A stretch of 64,000 nt of DNA from G963665495 sp963677785 (GTDB lineage: Bacteria > Desulfobacterota > Desulfovibrionia > Desulfovibrionales > Desulfovibrionaceae), in NCBI GenBank assembly GCA_963677785.2, contig CAXXDH010000002.1, positions 868,001 through 932,000 on the forward strand, in the 5' to 3' direction. The translations under genes were made by a program, and so were the position numbers. Each line of letters opens with the position of its first letter. Position 1 is the stretch's first letter. The notes under the pieces are model-generated. The model was not told the origin of the DNA, ran no database searches, and was given only the letters and a program-made list of their open reading frames with translations. Shown here in pieces: positions 1 to 8,719 of the stretch.

Positions 1-1
1 T

Positions 2-397
2 TTCGTCCGTAATATGAAGGACGGATACCAGACCATTATTGGGGAAAATGGTACGAAGATTTCCGGTGGTGAAAGGCAACGCATTTCAATTGCCCGCGCA
101 CTGCTCAAGGATGCACCTGTTGTTCTTTTGGATGAAGCCACTGCTTCTTTGGACGTTGAAAATGAAACAAAAGTGCAGGCAGGCATTACTGAATTGATAC
201 GCAACAAAACCGTTCTCATTATTGCCCACAGGATGCGTACCGTGGCCAATGCCGATACAATAGTTGTTTTGGAAAATGGTGAGATAGTTGAAAACGGCAA
301 GCCTCAGGATCTGGGGGCAAAATCAGACGGGATTTTCGCCTCCATGCTCAATAAACAGATGATGGCCGTTACTAGCACACTGGATTCCGCCAACTAA
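2..397 (+). CDS. ABC exporter ATPase domain, C-terminal part (5' end outside window)
   Basis: The frame is open to the left edge, so this is the last ~131 residues of a longer protein. It shows the ABC signature SGGERQR, a Walker B followed by the D-loop (VVLLDEATASLD) and the H-loop in IIAHRMRTV. The arrangement fits an exporter half-transporter with the nucleotide-binding domain at the C-terminus; the D-loop to H-loop region resembles siderophore/lipid-type exporters (YbtP/Q-like), but substrate cannot be judged from this piece. A hairpin with a T run lies 120-190 bases downstream and probably ends its transcript. The following MarR-MFS pair is a separate unit on the same strand. Confidence 0.85.
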   Translation, partial: FVRNMKDGYQTIIGENGTKISGGERQRISIARALLKDAPVVLLDEATASLDVENETKVQAGITELIRNKTVLIIAHRMRTVANADTIVVLENGEIVENGKPQDLGAKSDGIFASMLNKQMMAVTSTLDSAN

Positions 398-520
398 AGG
401 CATGCTGTTTTCTGTTGTTTGCTCACGAGTAAAAATGACTGTTGTTTCATATGATTGAATAGTTATGGCATAAGCGGATACCTTTTCCGCATTTTAATGA
501 CGTACCGTACGGTGTTGACG

Positions 521-589
521 GAAGCCTCTAAGCCTACGCTGGCCCCTTCAAATTTGGCGGGGTAAGAAAGAGCTTGGAGGCTTCTTTTT
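521..589 (+). terminator. Structured leader or intrinsic terminator after the ABC gene
   Basis: Bases 521-533 pair with 572-584 (13 bp with one G-T wobble, outer arms GAAGCCTC/GAGGCTTC). The loop holds a second small CCCC/GGGG stem, and the 3' arm runs straight into TTTTT at 585-589. This is a rho-independent terminator shape; the nested inner stem and 38-base loop are larger than usual, so a regulated leader cannot be excluded. Confidence 0.6.
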
Positions 590-665
590 GATAATGGAAT
601 GGAAATTCAGCTTTTGGGAACACCTTGGGGAATGCCTCTTGACTGGTGGCAGTCGCGTCTATAAC

Positions 666-687
666 ATCAACTTTGTTGATATATCAA
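666..687. promoter_or_regulatory. Probable MarR operator upstream of the regulator gene
   Basis: Two overlapping palindromes: ATCAAC-TTT-GTTGAT at 666-680 and the perfect TTGATATATCAA at 676-687. They lie 22-44 bases before the MarR start codon. MarR-family repressors typically bind AT-rich palindromes of this kind in their own promoters, so autoregulation of the MarR-MFS pair is the natural reading. The site is inferred, not measured. Confidence 0.55.
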
Positions 688-709
688 TTGTTGACTAGGC
701 ATGGATTAG

Positions 710-1183
710 ATGAACAATCTGGAAAAGCACCGTTTGCATGCGGCTGGATACAAGGTCGGCTTTCTTTCCCGGACATGTAATACCTTGATTTCACGTTGGC
801 TGGAATCCTATGGAATGGGTCCTGCTCAAGTTGGTATCCTTACCTATGTGCTTGAGCGCGGCAGCGCGACACAGGATGAAATATCCCAAGTACAACGTAC
901 CGACCGAGCTGCTACGGCTCGGGCTTTGGTAGCCCTGGAAAAAGGGGGCTTTATTTTTCGCTGCGAAAATCCAGACAATCGCAGAAAAAAACTTGTTTTT
1001 TCCAGTCAGAGAGCTCGCCAGGCGGCTGATGAACTGTTTGCCGTGCTGACCAGGCTGGAAGAACAGCTTTTTTCTGGTTTTTCGTCAGAGGAAAAAACGC
1101 TGGCGCTTCAGCTGTTGGATAAAATGACGAAAAATGCCCAGGCCGGATTGGATGGCGGAGCTCCCTCTTATGAAGCCGAATAA
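710..1183 (+). CDS. MarR-family transcriptional regulator
   Basis: 157 residues, the normal MarR length. The central winged helix is visible: SATQDEISQVQRTDRAATARALVAL would be the helix-turn-helix, followed by the wing GGFIFRCENPDNRRKKLVF, whose DNRRKK is a typical MarR wing motif. It probably represses its own gene and the overlapping MFS pump, using the palindromes at 666-687. Its last 14 bases overlap the start of the transporter, indicating translational coupling. The ribosome site before the ATG is weak. The ligand is unknown; pumps paired with MarR usually export phenolic or lipophilic compounds. Confidence 0.88.
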   Translation: MNNLEKHRLHAAGYKVGFLSRTCNTLISRWLESYGMGPAQVGILTYVLERGSATQDEISQVQRTDRAATARALVALEKGGFIFRCENPDNRRKKLVFSSQRARQAADELFAVLTRLEEQLFSGFSSEEKTLALQLLDKMTKNAQAGLDGGAPSYEAE

Positions 1184-2552
1184 GTACGCTATTCTTTTTT
1201 CCATGACGTTTACCCAGTTCGTGGTGCCATATATGCTCTCGGCTGTTGGCGTCTCCCTGCCGTCCATCGGCAGAGAGTTTCAGGCTGGAGCCACGGTTTT
1301 AACGTTGGTTGAAACCGCTTTTATTGGGTGCACCGGCATGTTCATGCTTCCATTCGGCCGTCTTTCAGACATGTACGGGCGTGAGCCTTTTTTCCTTGCT
1401 GGACTGAGCCTGTTTACACTGAGCACTTTTTTGATGCCGCTGAGCCCGAACATGGTTTTTCTCATAGGTATTCGAATGCTGCAGGGCTTTGGCGGCGCCA
1501 TGCAGTCATCCACTGGCCTGGCAATCATTTCCGAAGCTTTTCCACCTGGTGAGCGAGGCAGGGCTTATGGCATAGCATCCGCGGGGGTCTATCTGGGAAT
1601 TTCCATGGGGCCAACCTTGGGCGGATTGTTGACCACCCATTTGGGATGGCGCTGGATTTTTTACACCGGGGCTCCGATTTGCCTGCTGACGCTGTTGCTC
1701 TCGTTTCGGACGCTGCCTATAGCTCCAATTCGCCGAAGCAAGGAACTTTTTGACTGGGGAGGCACTCTGTTGAATTTGTTTTGCATCGGCTGCGGTGTGG
1801 TCGGTGGAGCTTTTTTCGACCAAATTTTAGGCAAAATCGCTCTTGGCTGCAGTCTGTTGTTTCTGGTGGGGTTTATTTTTTGGGAATCCAGGGTGCCTTA
1901 TCCTCTGGTCTCGCCACGGCTGTTTCGTGAAAACAAAGATTTTGCCTATGGGTGTAGCGTGCAGTTTATAAATTACTCCGCAACGTTCGGAGTGACTTTT
2001 TTGTTTAGTTTGTATCTTCAGTATGTACATGGTTTCAGTGCCTTTCATGCGGGGATGGTGCTTGTGGTGCAACCCGTGATCCAGGCCATTCTTTCACCCG
2101 TTTTTGGACGCATGTCCGATAAGGTCTCGCCAGCCCGCCTGGCCTTTACCGGCATGGCTTTGGCAACGGTTGGACTGGGAGTTTCCTTGTTCCTGGGGCT
2201 GACAAGTACCACGGCCCTGGTGTTGACGGTATTGGTCCTGCTTGGCCTGGGCTCATCGTTATTTGCAGCACCGAATATGAGTATGATTATGGGAAGCGTG
2301 GCCTCGGAGCAATACGGACTGGCTTCGGCCATGACCGGTGCAATGCGTACTGTGGGTATGATTGCGAGCATGACTTTTATTGCCATGACCTTATCCTTTT
2401 TTGTCGGGGGAGAAGTGATAACTATCGAAAATAGTTCAGATTACGTGCAGGCCATGTCAGTGGCCCTGATTGGGCTTCTGGTATGCAGCGTATTCGGTAC
2501 GTCGCTTTCGTTCAAAGGCATTGTTGGGGGATCCGTATTGCAAAGAAAGTAG
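1170..2552 (+). CDS. MFS drug-efflux transporter, DHA2 (EmrB/QacA-like)
   Basis: About 460 residues with roughly 14 hydrophobic segments, fitting the 14-helix DHA2 group of proton-driven drug exporters in the inner membrane. The MFS motif A is visible after helix 2 (GRLSDMYGREP), and a second loop copy appears later (GRMSDKVSPAR). The start is placed at ATG 1170 because GGAG at 1157-1160 is correctly spaced; an upstream in-frame start at 1134 would lie deep inside the MarR gene. The gene overlaps the end of marR by 14 bases. No EmrA-like adaptor is present in the window. Confidence 0.85.
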   Translation: MKPNKYAILFSMTFTQFVVPYMLSAVGVSLPSIGREFQAGATVLTLVETAFIGCTGMFMLPFGRLSDMYGREPFFLAGLSLFTLSTFLMPLSPNMVFLIGIRMLQGFGGAMQSSTGLAIISEAFPPGERGRAYGIASAGVYLGISMGPTLGGLLTTHLGWRWIFYTGAPICLLTLLLSFRTLPIAPIRRSKELFDWGGTLLNLFCIGCGVVGGAFFDQILGKIALGCSLLFLVGFIFWESRVPYPLVSPRLFRENKDFAYGCSVQFINYSATFGVTFLFSLYLQYVHGFSAFHAGMVLVVQPVIQAILSPVFGRMSDKVSPARLAFTGMALATVGLGVSLFLGLTSTTALVLTVLVLLGLGSSLFAAPNMSMIMGSVASEQYGLASAMTGAMRTVGMIASMTFIAMTLSFFVGGEVITIENSSDYVQAMSVALIGLLVCSVFGTSLSFKGIVGGSVLQRK

Positions 2553-2663
2553 CTTTGGGGCATATTGCTATTCAAATTTGCAAGGTATTTGTTTATCAAG
2601 TACTGACGATGACGCGATCTGTAGGTACAGCTGTAGATTTTTTTTGGGGGGAGCAGGTATAGA

Positions 2664-3776
2664 ATGTCGGATCAGAAGAGTACGGCCTTGGCACTGATTT
2701 TTCCTGTCTCGGCTGACGGTCGGGCCGTGATCAAGTGTCCAAGCTGTGGAACATGCAATCAACTTGATGTCTCTCGTTTTAAAAAGCGGACTATTCCGTT
2801 GTTGTATACGTGCAGCTGTGGAAAATCGTTTTCTTGTCTTTTCAATTTTTCTCTTGTCCGGCCTGAAACTGCGGATACGGTCCGCGCCGGATACGGTCCG
2901 GATGAAAAGGATTTCCCCCTGGTTGAGGTTTCCACGGAACCGTCCTCGCAGCAACATACTGCCGCCCTACGTAAAAAAAAGGCACAGACTGTCTCAAATA
3001 GTGTTGCAGCTCAAGTACCTCCCAACCGGGAAACGGGACGTACGCAGGTTCCCCAAAAGGGAAGGGGCGTATTGACCGTTCCTGTGGATGCGCAGGGGCG
3101 GGCCCGGATAGTCTGTCCGCATTGCAACCATGCCAAAGCTGTTGCCCTAAAAACGGGGCCGCTTTCTGGCAAAGTGATTCCTGTCACCTGCGGATGCGGC
3201 GAATCGTTTTCCTGTCGATTCGTCCCGCAGCAACGCATCGCGGCTGCCGGGAAACGCAATGTTTATTTTCCCCTGCTCAAAGGGGAACTTGCAGGCCGCA
3301 AGTCCTTGGTTTTTCATGTGGATTCAAAAGGCGAGGCCACCATTATCTGTCCGAATTGCAATAATTACAAAATCATTTCTCCTTCAAAAGATCCTTCTCT
3401 GAACGGAGTATGCGCTTTTCATTGCAAATGCGGCAAGACGTTCCCCTTTAAAATCGATTTCAGGCGGGCCTACCGCAAGCCGGTGGATCTGGAGGGAACC
3501 TTCTATAATTATCGCCAAGAGGAAAAAGGGGAGCTGCGCGTCAAGAACCTTTCATTGGGAGGCATTGGCATATCCGTGGAAGGTGAAGCTTTGGACGGCG
3601 TGCATGGCTTTAAAATTGGCGATATCATGGAGGTGTCCTTTTGTCTGGACGATGCCATGCGCAGTGAGGTCAACCGCCGGGTGGAAGTACGTACGATCAG
3701 CGGCTCGTCAATTGGCTGCCAGTTTTCGGATCATAAAGCCCACGATAAGGAATTGGGCTTCTACCTGATGGTGTAA
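2664..3776 (+). CDS. PilZ-domain protein with three tandem zinc ribbons
   Basis: 370 residues. Three similar modules each begin with a V(D/S)xxGxAxIxCP strand and contain CxxC...CxC: Cys25/28/50/52, Cys151/154/176/178 and Cys229/232/254/256. The C-terminal ~105 residues form a PilZ domain, with the c-di-GMP-binding arginines in FRRAYR (Arg267, 268, 271) and the NLSLGG motif (295-300) standing for the usual D/NxSxxG. No signal peptide or membrane helix is seen, so it is probably cytoplasmic. A good ribosome site (GGGGGAG) precedes the ATG. The family role would be to sense c-di-GMP and act on a partner; the ribbons suggest nucleic-acid or protein contacts, but that is inference. Confidence 0.8.
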   Translation: MSDQKSTALALIFPVSADGRAVIKCPSCGTCNQLDVSRFKKRTIPLLYTCSCGKSFSCLFNFSLVRPETADTVRAGYGPDEKDFPLVEVSTEPSSQQHTAALRKKKAQTVSNSVAAQVPPNRETGRTQVPQKGRGVLTVPVDAQGRARIVCPHCNHAKAVALKTGPLSGKVIPVTCGCGESFSCRFVPQQRIAAAGKRNVYFPLLKGELAGRKSLVFHVDSKGEATIICPNCNNYKIISPSKDPSLNGVCAFHCKCGKTFPFKIDFRRAYRKPVDLEGTFYNYRQEEKGELRVKNLSLGGIGISVEGEALDGVHGFKIGDIMEVSFCLDDAMRSEVNRRVEVRTISGSSIGCQFSDHKAHDKELGFYLMV

Positions 3777-4155
3777 TATCTAGTTTGCTTTGCAACGTAC
3801 CCGGAATTTTTTGAAAAACTGGAGTCCGGCGACCGGAAATATTCCTCGTAATTTTTTTTGCAATCCACTTCAATTCAGTTGTCTCCACGTCTCTTTCAGT
3901 AGTATTTTTTTATCTTTCTGGTTGCTTGGCTTCTTTATATCTTCCCAAAAAAACTGGAAACAAAATCATCCAATATCGTTGCTGCTGGTTATAAATCAAA
4001 TGAAAACAGTTTTGGAAAAATGCCTCAAATGTGATCAAAAACGAAAATCTTGTGAGTTGCCCTTCTTGGATTGATGCAGAACTGAAAAATAATATGTTCA
4101 CTTATCGACAATATTATCCTTTTATTGTATTGAATTTTTATGGAGGGCTCGAAGA
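3777..4155. other. AT-rich intergenic region upstream of dhaK
   Basis: About 380 bases with no convincing gene. A 94-codon open frame at 3790-4074 has low-complexity, Phe/Ser/Lys-rich composition and no ribosome site, so I do not call it. The stretch probably holds the promoter of the dha genes. I do not see a clear sigma-54 site or an obvious DhaR-type operator. Confidence 0.5.
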
Positions 4156-5214
4156 ATGAAAAAACTGATCAATGACGTGGAAAATGTGGTAAAGGAACAA
4201 CTTGAGGGCATGGCGCTTGCCCATCCTGGACTGAAAGTCAACTTTGAACCCGATTTTATTTGCCGGGCCGATGCCCCCGTACAGGGCAAAGTCGCCCTTG
4301 TTTCCGGCGGCGGCTCCGGCCATGAACCCATGCATGGCGGTTTTGTCGGCAAGGGAATGCTGGACGGCGCATGCCCCGGCGCCGTATTTACCTCGCCCAC
4401 TCCGGACCAGATGTACGAATGCGCCAAGGCCGTGAACAGCGGCGCTGGCGTGTTGTTCATCGTCAAAAATTACACCGGGGACGTAATGAATTTCGAAACG
4501 GCGGCGGAGTTGGTTGCCGCCGAAGGCTTCAAGGTTCAGAACATTCTTATTGATGACGACGTTGCCGTAAAAGACAGCCTCTACACAGCGGGCAGACGCG
4601 GTGTGGGCACCACGGTGCTGGCGGAAAAAATCGTCGGCGCTGCTGCCGAAGCCGGGTATGACCTGGACAAATGCGCGGATTTGTGCCGTAAAGTGAATCA
4701 GTACGGTCGTTCTTTTGGTGTGGCCTTGACCTCTTGCACGGTTCCTGCCGCAGGCAAGCCCACGTTTGAACTCGGAGAAGACGAAGTGGAAATGGGTATA
4801 GGCATTCATGGCGAACCCGGAACCCATCGCATGCCCATCAAGACCGTTGATGAAATGACCGAATACGTTGCCGGCCAGATCATCGATGATCCCGCCTACA
4901 CCCGCACCGTACGCGAGTGGAACGGCAGCGAGTGGGAAGACAAGGAACTTACCGATACGCCCTTTGACAAAGGCGATCAGGTTATCGCCTTTGTCAACAG
5001 CATGGGCGGCACGCCGCTTTCCGAATTGTACGCCGTGTACAGAAAACTCGATGCAGTATGCAAAGCCAAGGGGTTGACCATTGTCCGCAACCTTATTGGC
5101 CCCTACATTACCTCTTTGGAAATGCAGGGTTTTTCCATCACACTTTGCAAAGCGGATGACGAAATCCTGAAATTTTGGGATGCCCCTGTAAAAACCCCCG
5201 GATTGATTTGGTAA
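4156..5214 (+). CDS. dhaK: PTS-dependent dihydroxyacetone kinase, substrate-binding subunit
   Basis: 352 residues, the usual DhaK length. DhaK binds dihydroxyacetone covalently through a histidine; that residue is His218 in GIGIHGEPG. The N-terminal loop VSGGGSGHEPMHGGF carries the other conserved substrate-binding residues (around His56). The product is dihydroxyacetone phosphate, feeding glycolysis in the cytoplasm. GGAGG precedes the ATG. It is followed by a strong terminator at 5244-5290, so dhaL and dhaM may be made at a lower level or from their own promoter. No glycerol dehydrogenase or DhaR regulator is seen nearby. Confidence 0.95.
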   Translation: MKKLINDVENVVKEQLEGMALAHPGLKVNFEPDFICRADAPVQGKVALVSGGGSGHEPMHGGFVGKGMLDGACPGAVFTSPTPDQMYECAKAVNSGAGVLFIVKNYTGDVMNFETAAELVAAEGFKVQNILIDDDVAVKDSLYTAGRRGVGTTVLAEKIVGAAAEAGYDLDKCADLCRKVNQYGRSFGVALTSCTVPAAGKPTFELGEDEVEMGIGIHGEPGTHRMPIKTVDEMTEYVAGQIIDDPAYTRTVREWNGSEWEDKELTDTPFDKGDQVIAFVNSMGGTPLSELYAVYRKLDAVCKAKGLTIVRNLIGPYITSLEMQGFSITLCKADDEILKFWDAPVKTPGLIW

Positions 5215-5243
5215 TTTCAACCACCCTGAGCTCATAATATATT

Positions 5244-5290
5244 GCGCAGGCCCGGAAGTGTTGTTTCCGTGCCTGCGCCCCCTTTTTTAT
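5244..5290 (+). terminator. Intrinsic terminator between dhaK and dhaL
   Basis: GCGCAGGC (5244-5251) pairs with GCCTGCGC (5271-5278), extended inside by GGAA/TTTC, then CC CC and TTTTTT. A textbook rho-independent terminator placed inside what is usually one operon. Confidence 0.85.
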
Positions 5291-5395
5291 GATGGTTGAC
5301 GCCCCTTGTCCGCAAGTTCATTATTCCGGAAAGAGTCCGCGTATAGAGCGCTTTCAGTCACACAATTTTCAAGCGTCATCCTCTGGAGGAAACAA

Positions 5396-6037
5396 ATGCC
5401 CATGAACAAAACCCAACTCATCAGCTGGCTCGGTAAGCTGGCTGCAGTGTACGCCGAGAAAAAAGAGTATCTTACTGAACTGGATGCCGCCATCGGCGAC
5501 GCTGATCATGGAATCAACATGAATCGTGGCTTCGGAAAAGTCATGGAAAAACTGCCCGGCGTGGAAGATAAGGATATCGGCACAATTCTAAAAACAGTGG
5601 GCATGACGCTTATGTCCAGCGTCGGCGGCGCGAGTGGGCCGCTATACGGTACGTTTTGGATGAAGGGCGGCATGCAGCTGGCAGGCAAAGAGGAACTCTC
5701 GCCCGAGAACTTTTTGAGCCTCATGCAGGCCGGGGTTGACGGCATTCTTCAGCGGGGAAGGCCGGAACTGGGCGACAAGACCATGTATGATCTCTGGGCT
5801 CCCGTACTGGAAGTATTCACCAAGTGCGCGGCAAATGGCGACGACATCCCCGCAATGGTTGATGCGGCTTTGCCTGTGGCGGAAAAAGCCCTGGCGGATA
5901 CCATCCCCTTGCAAGCCAGAAAAGGGCGCGCGAGCTATCTCGGCGAGCGCTCCATCGGCCATCAGGACCCTGGCGCCACTTCTTCCTATTATGTTCTTGA
6001 AACTCTTAAGGAAGCATTGCAATCATCGGATCTTTGA
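5396..6037 (+). CDS. dhaL: PTS-dependent dihydroxyacetone kinase, ADP-binding subunit
   Basis: About 213 residues, standard for DhaL. The nucleotide/Mg-binding loop GDADHGINMNRGF near the N-terminus and SSVGGASGPLYGTFW are the diagnostic motifs. In the PTS type, ADP stays bound and is re-phosphorylated by DhaM, then transfers phosphate to dihydroxyacetone on DhaK. The start at 5396 is chosen because GGAGGA at 5385-5390 sits five bases upstream; ATG 5402 is the alternative. It is separated from dhaK by a terminator and from dhaM by a hairpin-containing gap. Confidence 0.94.
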   Translation: MPMNKTQLISWLGKLAAVYAEKKEYLTELDAAIGDADHGINMNRGFGKVMEKLPGVEDKDIGTILKTVGMTLMSSVGGASGPLYGTFWMKGGMQLAGKEELSPENFLSLMQAGVDGILQRGRPELGDKTMYDLWAPVLEVFTKCAANGDDIPAMVDAALPVAEKALADTIPLQARKGRASYLGERSIGHQDPGATSSYYVLETLKEALQSSDL

Positions 6038-6106
6038 AACGGAGGTGCTATCTAAAACGTCTTTATTGAAGAATCTGAACAGGATTTGTGAGAAGTTTTG
6101 GCGTTT

Positions 6107-6137
6107 CTTAGGGGCCTTTCCGCAAAAGGTCCCTAAG
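6107..6137 (+). promoter_or_regulatory. Stem-loop between dhaL and dhaM
   Basis: CTTAGGGGCCTTT (6107-6119) pairs with AAAGGTCCCTAAG (6125-6137) over 13 bp with one G-T wobble and a 5-base loop. No T run follows, so it is not a classical terminator. It may be an mRNA processing or stability element setting the DhaL:DhaM ratio. Confidence 0.5.
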
Positions 6138-6180
6138 CCTTTGGAGAGATTTTAGAATTTCCCCTTGTGGAGTATACGAT

Positions 6181-8673
6181 ATGGTTGGATTAGTAATTGT
6201 TTCTCATAGTCAGAAGCTGGCAGAGGGTGTTTTGGAACTTGCCGGGCAGATGACCCGCGGAACAGTGGCCATGGAAGCGGCAGGGGGGATTGATGATCCT
6301 GACAATCCCATTGGTACGGATCCCATGAAGGTCATGGCGGCCATTGAGTCCGTGGCCGCACAGGCCGAAGATGGGGTGTTGGTGATCATGGATCTGGGGA
6401 GCGCTCTGATGAGCGCGGAAACCGCTCTGGATTTTTTGGCCGACGACATCAAAGTAAAGGTACGGCTTTGTTCCGCTCCCATAGTTGAAGGGACAATGGC
6501 CGCGGCCGTGCAGGCCGCGGTGGGTGCTTCTTTGCAGGATGTCAGCGCGGAAGCAGGTGCTGCCCTGAATGTGAAAATACAACAGCTTGCGCCTATCACC
6601 GGGGAAAGCGTGCAAGCTGTGGCTCCCGAGCAGGACGCTGAGCCGGTGGGAGAAGAGCTGCGTCTGGAACTTGTGATCCGCAACAAGCTCGGACTACACG
6701 CGCGTCCGGCAGCGAATCTCACCGCCACTGCCGGTAAATTCGAGTCCTGCATTATCGTACGCAAAGACGATGAGAGCGCTTCCGCCAAGAGTTTCAATCA
6801 GGTGGCTTTGCTGGCGGTAAAGCAGGGCGACAGCATTACCATTGCCGCCAGCGGTCCCGACGCGCAGGATGCCATTGAATCCTTGCGGTTGTTATATGAA
6901 GATAATTTCGGCGAGCGCGATGAAGATGTCGTTCCTCTGATGCCGGAACCTGTTGTTGACGTTGCAGCAGTTGAGGAGGGCATTTTGGTCGGCGCGCCCG
7001 CATCAGAGGGGTATGCCTTTGGTCCGGCCTATGTGCATGAAGCTACCCTGCCCGAGGTGGAGCGCCGGGAAATTACTGATGCGGATGCGGAAATCGGCAA
7101 GCTCGACCAGGCCATAGCGTCCGCCCTTGCCGACATTCGCAAGCTCCAGCGGGAGACGGAAAAGGCCTCAGGAAAAGCCAATGCCGCGATTTTCGAGGTT
7201 CACCGGATGATGCTGGAGGACAAGGAAATGCGCGACAGGGCGGCGGCTTTGATTGCTGAGGAAAAAAGCGATGCGGCCTATGCCTGGTACCAGATGATGA
7301 ACCGCGTGGCCGCCAGATATCGGGAACTCGACGACAGTTATATGCAAGCCCGTGCGGCCGATGTAATGGACTGCGGCGGCCGTGTCTTGCGCCTGCTGAC
7401 CGGAGAGGGAGCTCCGGCCATTCATCTGGAAAAAAAGGCTGTGATCATTGCCCACGATTTGACTCCTTCGGATGTGGCAGGCTTTGACCCGAAAATGGTT
7501 CTGGGCATTGTCACCGAAGTCGGCGGCGCCACCTCCCATGCGGCGATATTGTCCCGCTCGTTTGGGATTCCCGCCGTCATCGGAGTGGGTGTAGGAATCG
7601 CGCGTATCGCCCATGAGCAGATGGTCGCTCTGGATGGAGCTGCAGGTAAGGTCTGGACTGCGCCGGATCAGGCCGTCTTGGATGCCATTTCGCAGAAACG
7701 GGATGAGTGGCTTGCAGCGCGTACGGAGGCCAAAGCCAAAGGCGCGGCTCCTGCTATTACCACTGACGGTACGAAGATTCTTGTCATGGGCAACATCGGT
7801 ACGCCCGATGACGCGCCGCGCGTCTTTGAATACGGCGCCGAAGGCGTAGGGCTGTTCCGGACGGAATTTCTGTTTCTGGACCGCGACCAGGCTCCGGACG
7901 AGGACGAACAATTCGACGCCTACGTGGCGGCTGCGGAGGCCATGAACGGCAAGCCAGTGATTATCCGGACGCTGGATATCGGTGGAGACAAGTCAGTAAA
8001 ATATCTTGACATGCCTGTTGAAGACAATCCGTTTCTGGGAGAACGGGGCGTCCGTTTTTGCATGGCCAGGCCGGATCTTTTTCGTACGCAGTTGCGGGCC
8101 TTGCTGCGCGCCGCAAGCGCGCATGACATCTGGATAATGTATCCCATGATTTCCGACGTGGCCGAGCTTGGAGAGGTTCTTGATTTTCAGGCGCGGACGC
8201 AAAAGGCCCTTGAGGACCAAGGCGTACGGTTTGAAGGCAAAATCAAAACAGGGATTATGATCGAAGTGCCTTCGGCAGCGGCGGAAGCGGACAAGCTTGC
8301 CGGCATGTGCGACTTTTTCAGCATCGGCACCAATGACCTCACCCAGTACGTCATGGCTGCGGACCGCGGCAACAAGTCTGTTTCCAAGATCGGCGACAGT
8401 CTCAATCCGGCGGTGCTGCGGATGATCAAAATGACCTGCGACGCGGCCAGGAGCGCCCATATCGAGGTGGGCATGTGTGGCGAGCTTGCCGGGAACAGTC
8501 AGGCCACGCCGCTGTTGCTGGGACTCGGCCTTGACGAATTGAGCATGAGCGGTCCGTCCATTCCCGCGGTCAAGGAAGCCGTACGTTCGGTCAGCCTGGA
8601 ACAGTGCCGTACGCTGGCCGAAAAAGCCCTTGCCGCGCGCTCTGGAGATGACGTACGCGCACTTCTGAAATAA
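6181..8673 (+). CDS. dhaM: DhaM phosphotransferase with complete EIIA-HPr-Enzyme I chain
   Basis: 830 residues. Order: EIIA(Man)-like domain (1-~135, active His9 in IVSHSQ), HPr domain (~160-245, His173 in GLHARPAANL), then a full Enzyme I: N-terminal phosphohistidine domain with His453 in GGATSHAAILSR, and PEP-binding barrel with RTEFLF, IGTNDLTQYV and the catalytic Cys766 in MCGELAGN. E. coli DhaM stops after a truncated EI (about 470 residues), so this protein can in principle take phosphate from PEP and pass it to DhaL-ADP by itself. It is the last gene of the dha cluster; a short hairpin follows its stop. Confidence 0.93.
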   Translation: MVGLVIVSHSQKLAEGVLELAGQMTRGTVAMEAAGGIDDPDNPIGTDPMKVMAAIESVAAQAEDGVLVIMDLGSALMSAETALDFLADDIKVKVRLCSAPIVEGTMAAAVQAAVGASLQDVSAEAGAALNVKIQQLAPITGESVQAVAPEQDAEPVGEELRLELVIRNKLGLHARPAANLTATAGKFESCIIVRKDDESASAKSFNQVALLAVKQGDSITIAASGPDAQDAIESLRLLYEDNFGERDEDVVPLMPEPVVDVAAVEEGILVGAPASEGYAFGPAYVHEATLPEVERREITDADAEIGKLDQAIASALADIRKLQRETEKASGKANAAIFEVHRMMLEDKEMRDRAAALIAEEKSDAAYAWYQMMNRVAARYRELDDSYMQARAADVMDCGGRVLRLLTGEGAPAIHLEKKAVIIAHDLTPSDVAGFDPKMVLGIVTEVGGATSHAAILSRSFGIPAVIGVGVGIARIAHEQMVALDGAAGKVWTAPDQAVLDAISQKRDEWLAARTEAKAKGAAPAITTDGTKILVMGNIGTPDDAPRVFEYGAEGVGLFRTEFLFLDRDQAPDEDEQFDAYVAAAEAMNGKPVIIRTLDIGGDKSVKYLDMPVEDNPFLGERGVRFCMARPDLFRTQLRALLRAASAHDIWIMYPMISDVAELGEVLDFQARTQKALEDQGVRFEGKIKTGIMIEVPSAAAEADKLAGMCDFFSIGTNDLTQYVMAADRGNKSVSKIGDSLNPAVLRMIKMTCDAARSAHIEVGMCGELAGNSQATPLLLGLGLDELSMSGPSIPAVKEAVRSVSLEQCRTLAEKALAARSGDDVRALLK

Positions 8674-8691
8674 ACTGCCGTCCGGCAGTTT
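8672..8691 (+). terminator. Hairpin at the dhaM stop codon
   Basis: AAACTGCC pairs with GGCAGTTT around a 4-base loop, with the 5' arm overlapping the TAA stop. Only three Ts end the arm, so termination would be weak; the longer hairpin at 8720-8755 may help. Confidence 0.45.
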
Positions 8692-8719
8692 GAAGGCAAT
8701 ACATCAACTGGTTGAGTGC

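Noticed and set aside
594..698. 34-codon frame MEWKFSFWEHLGECLLTGG... before marR
   Set aside because: No ribosome site and it overlaps the putative operator; mentioned as a possible leader only.
3790..4074. 94-codon frame before dhaK
   Set aside because: No ribosome site, AT-driven composition, no recognisable features.
4138..5235. 365-codon minus-strand frame opposite dhaK
   Set aside because: Long only because of dhaK codon use; the sense strand is clearly DhaK.
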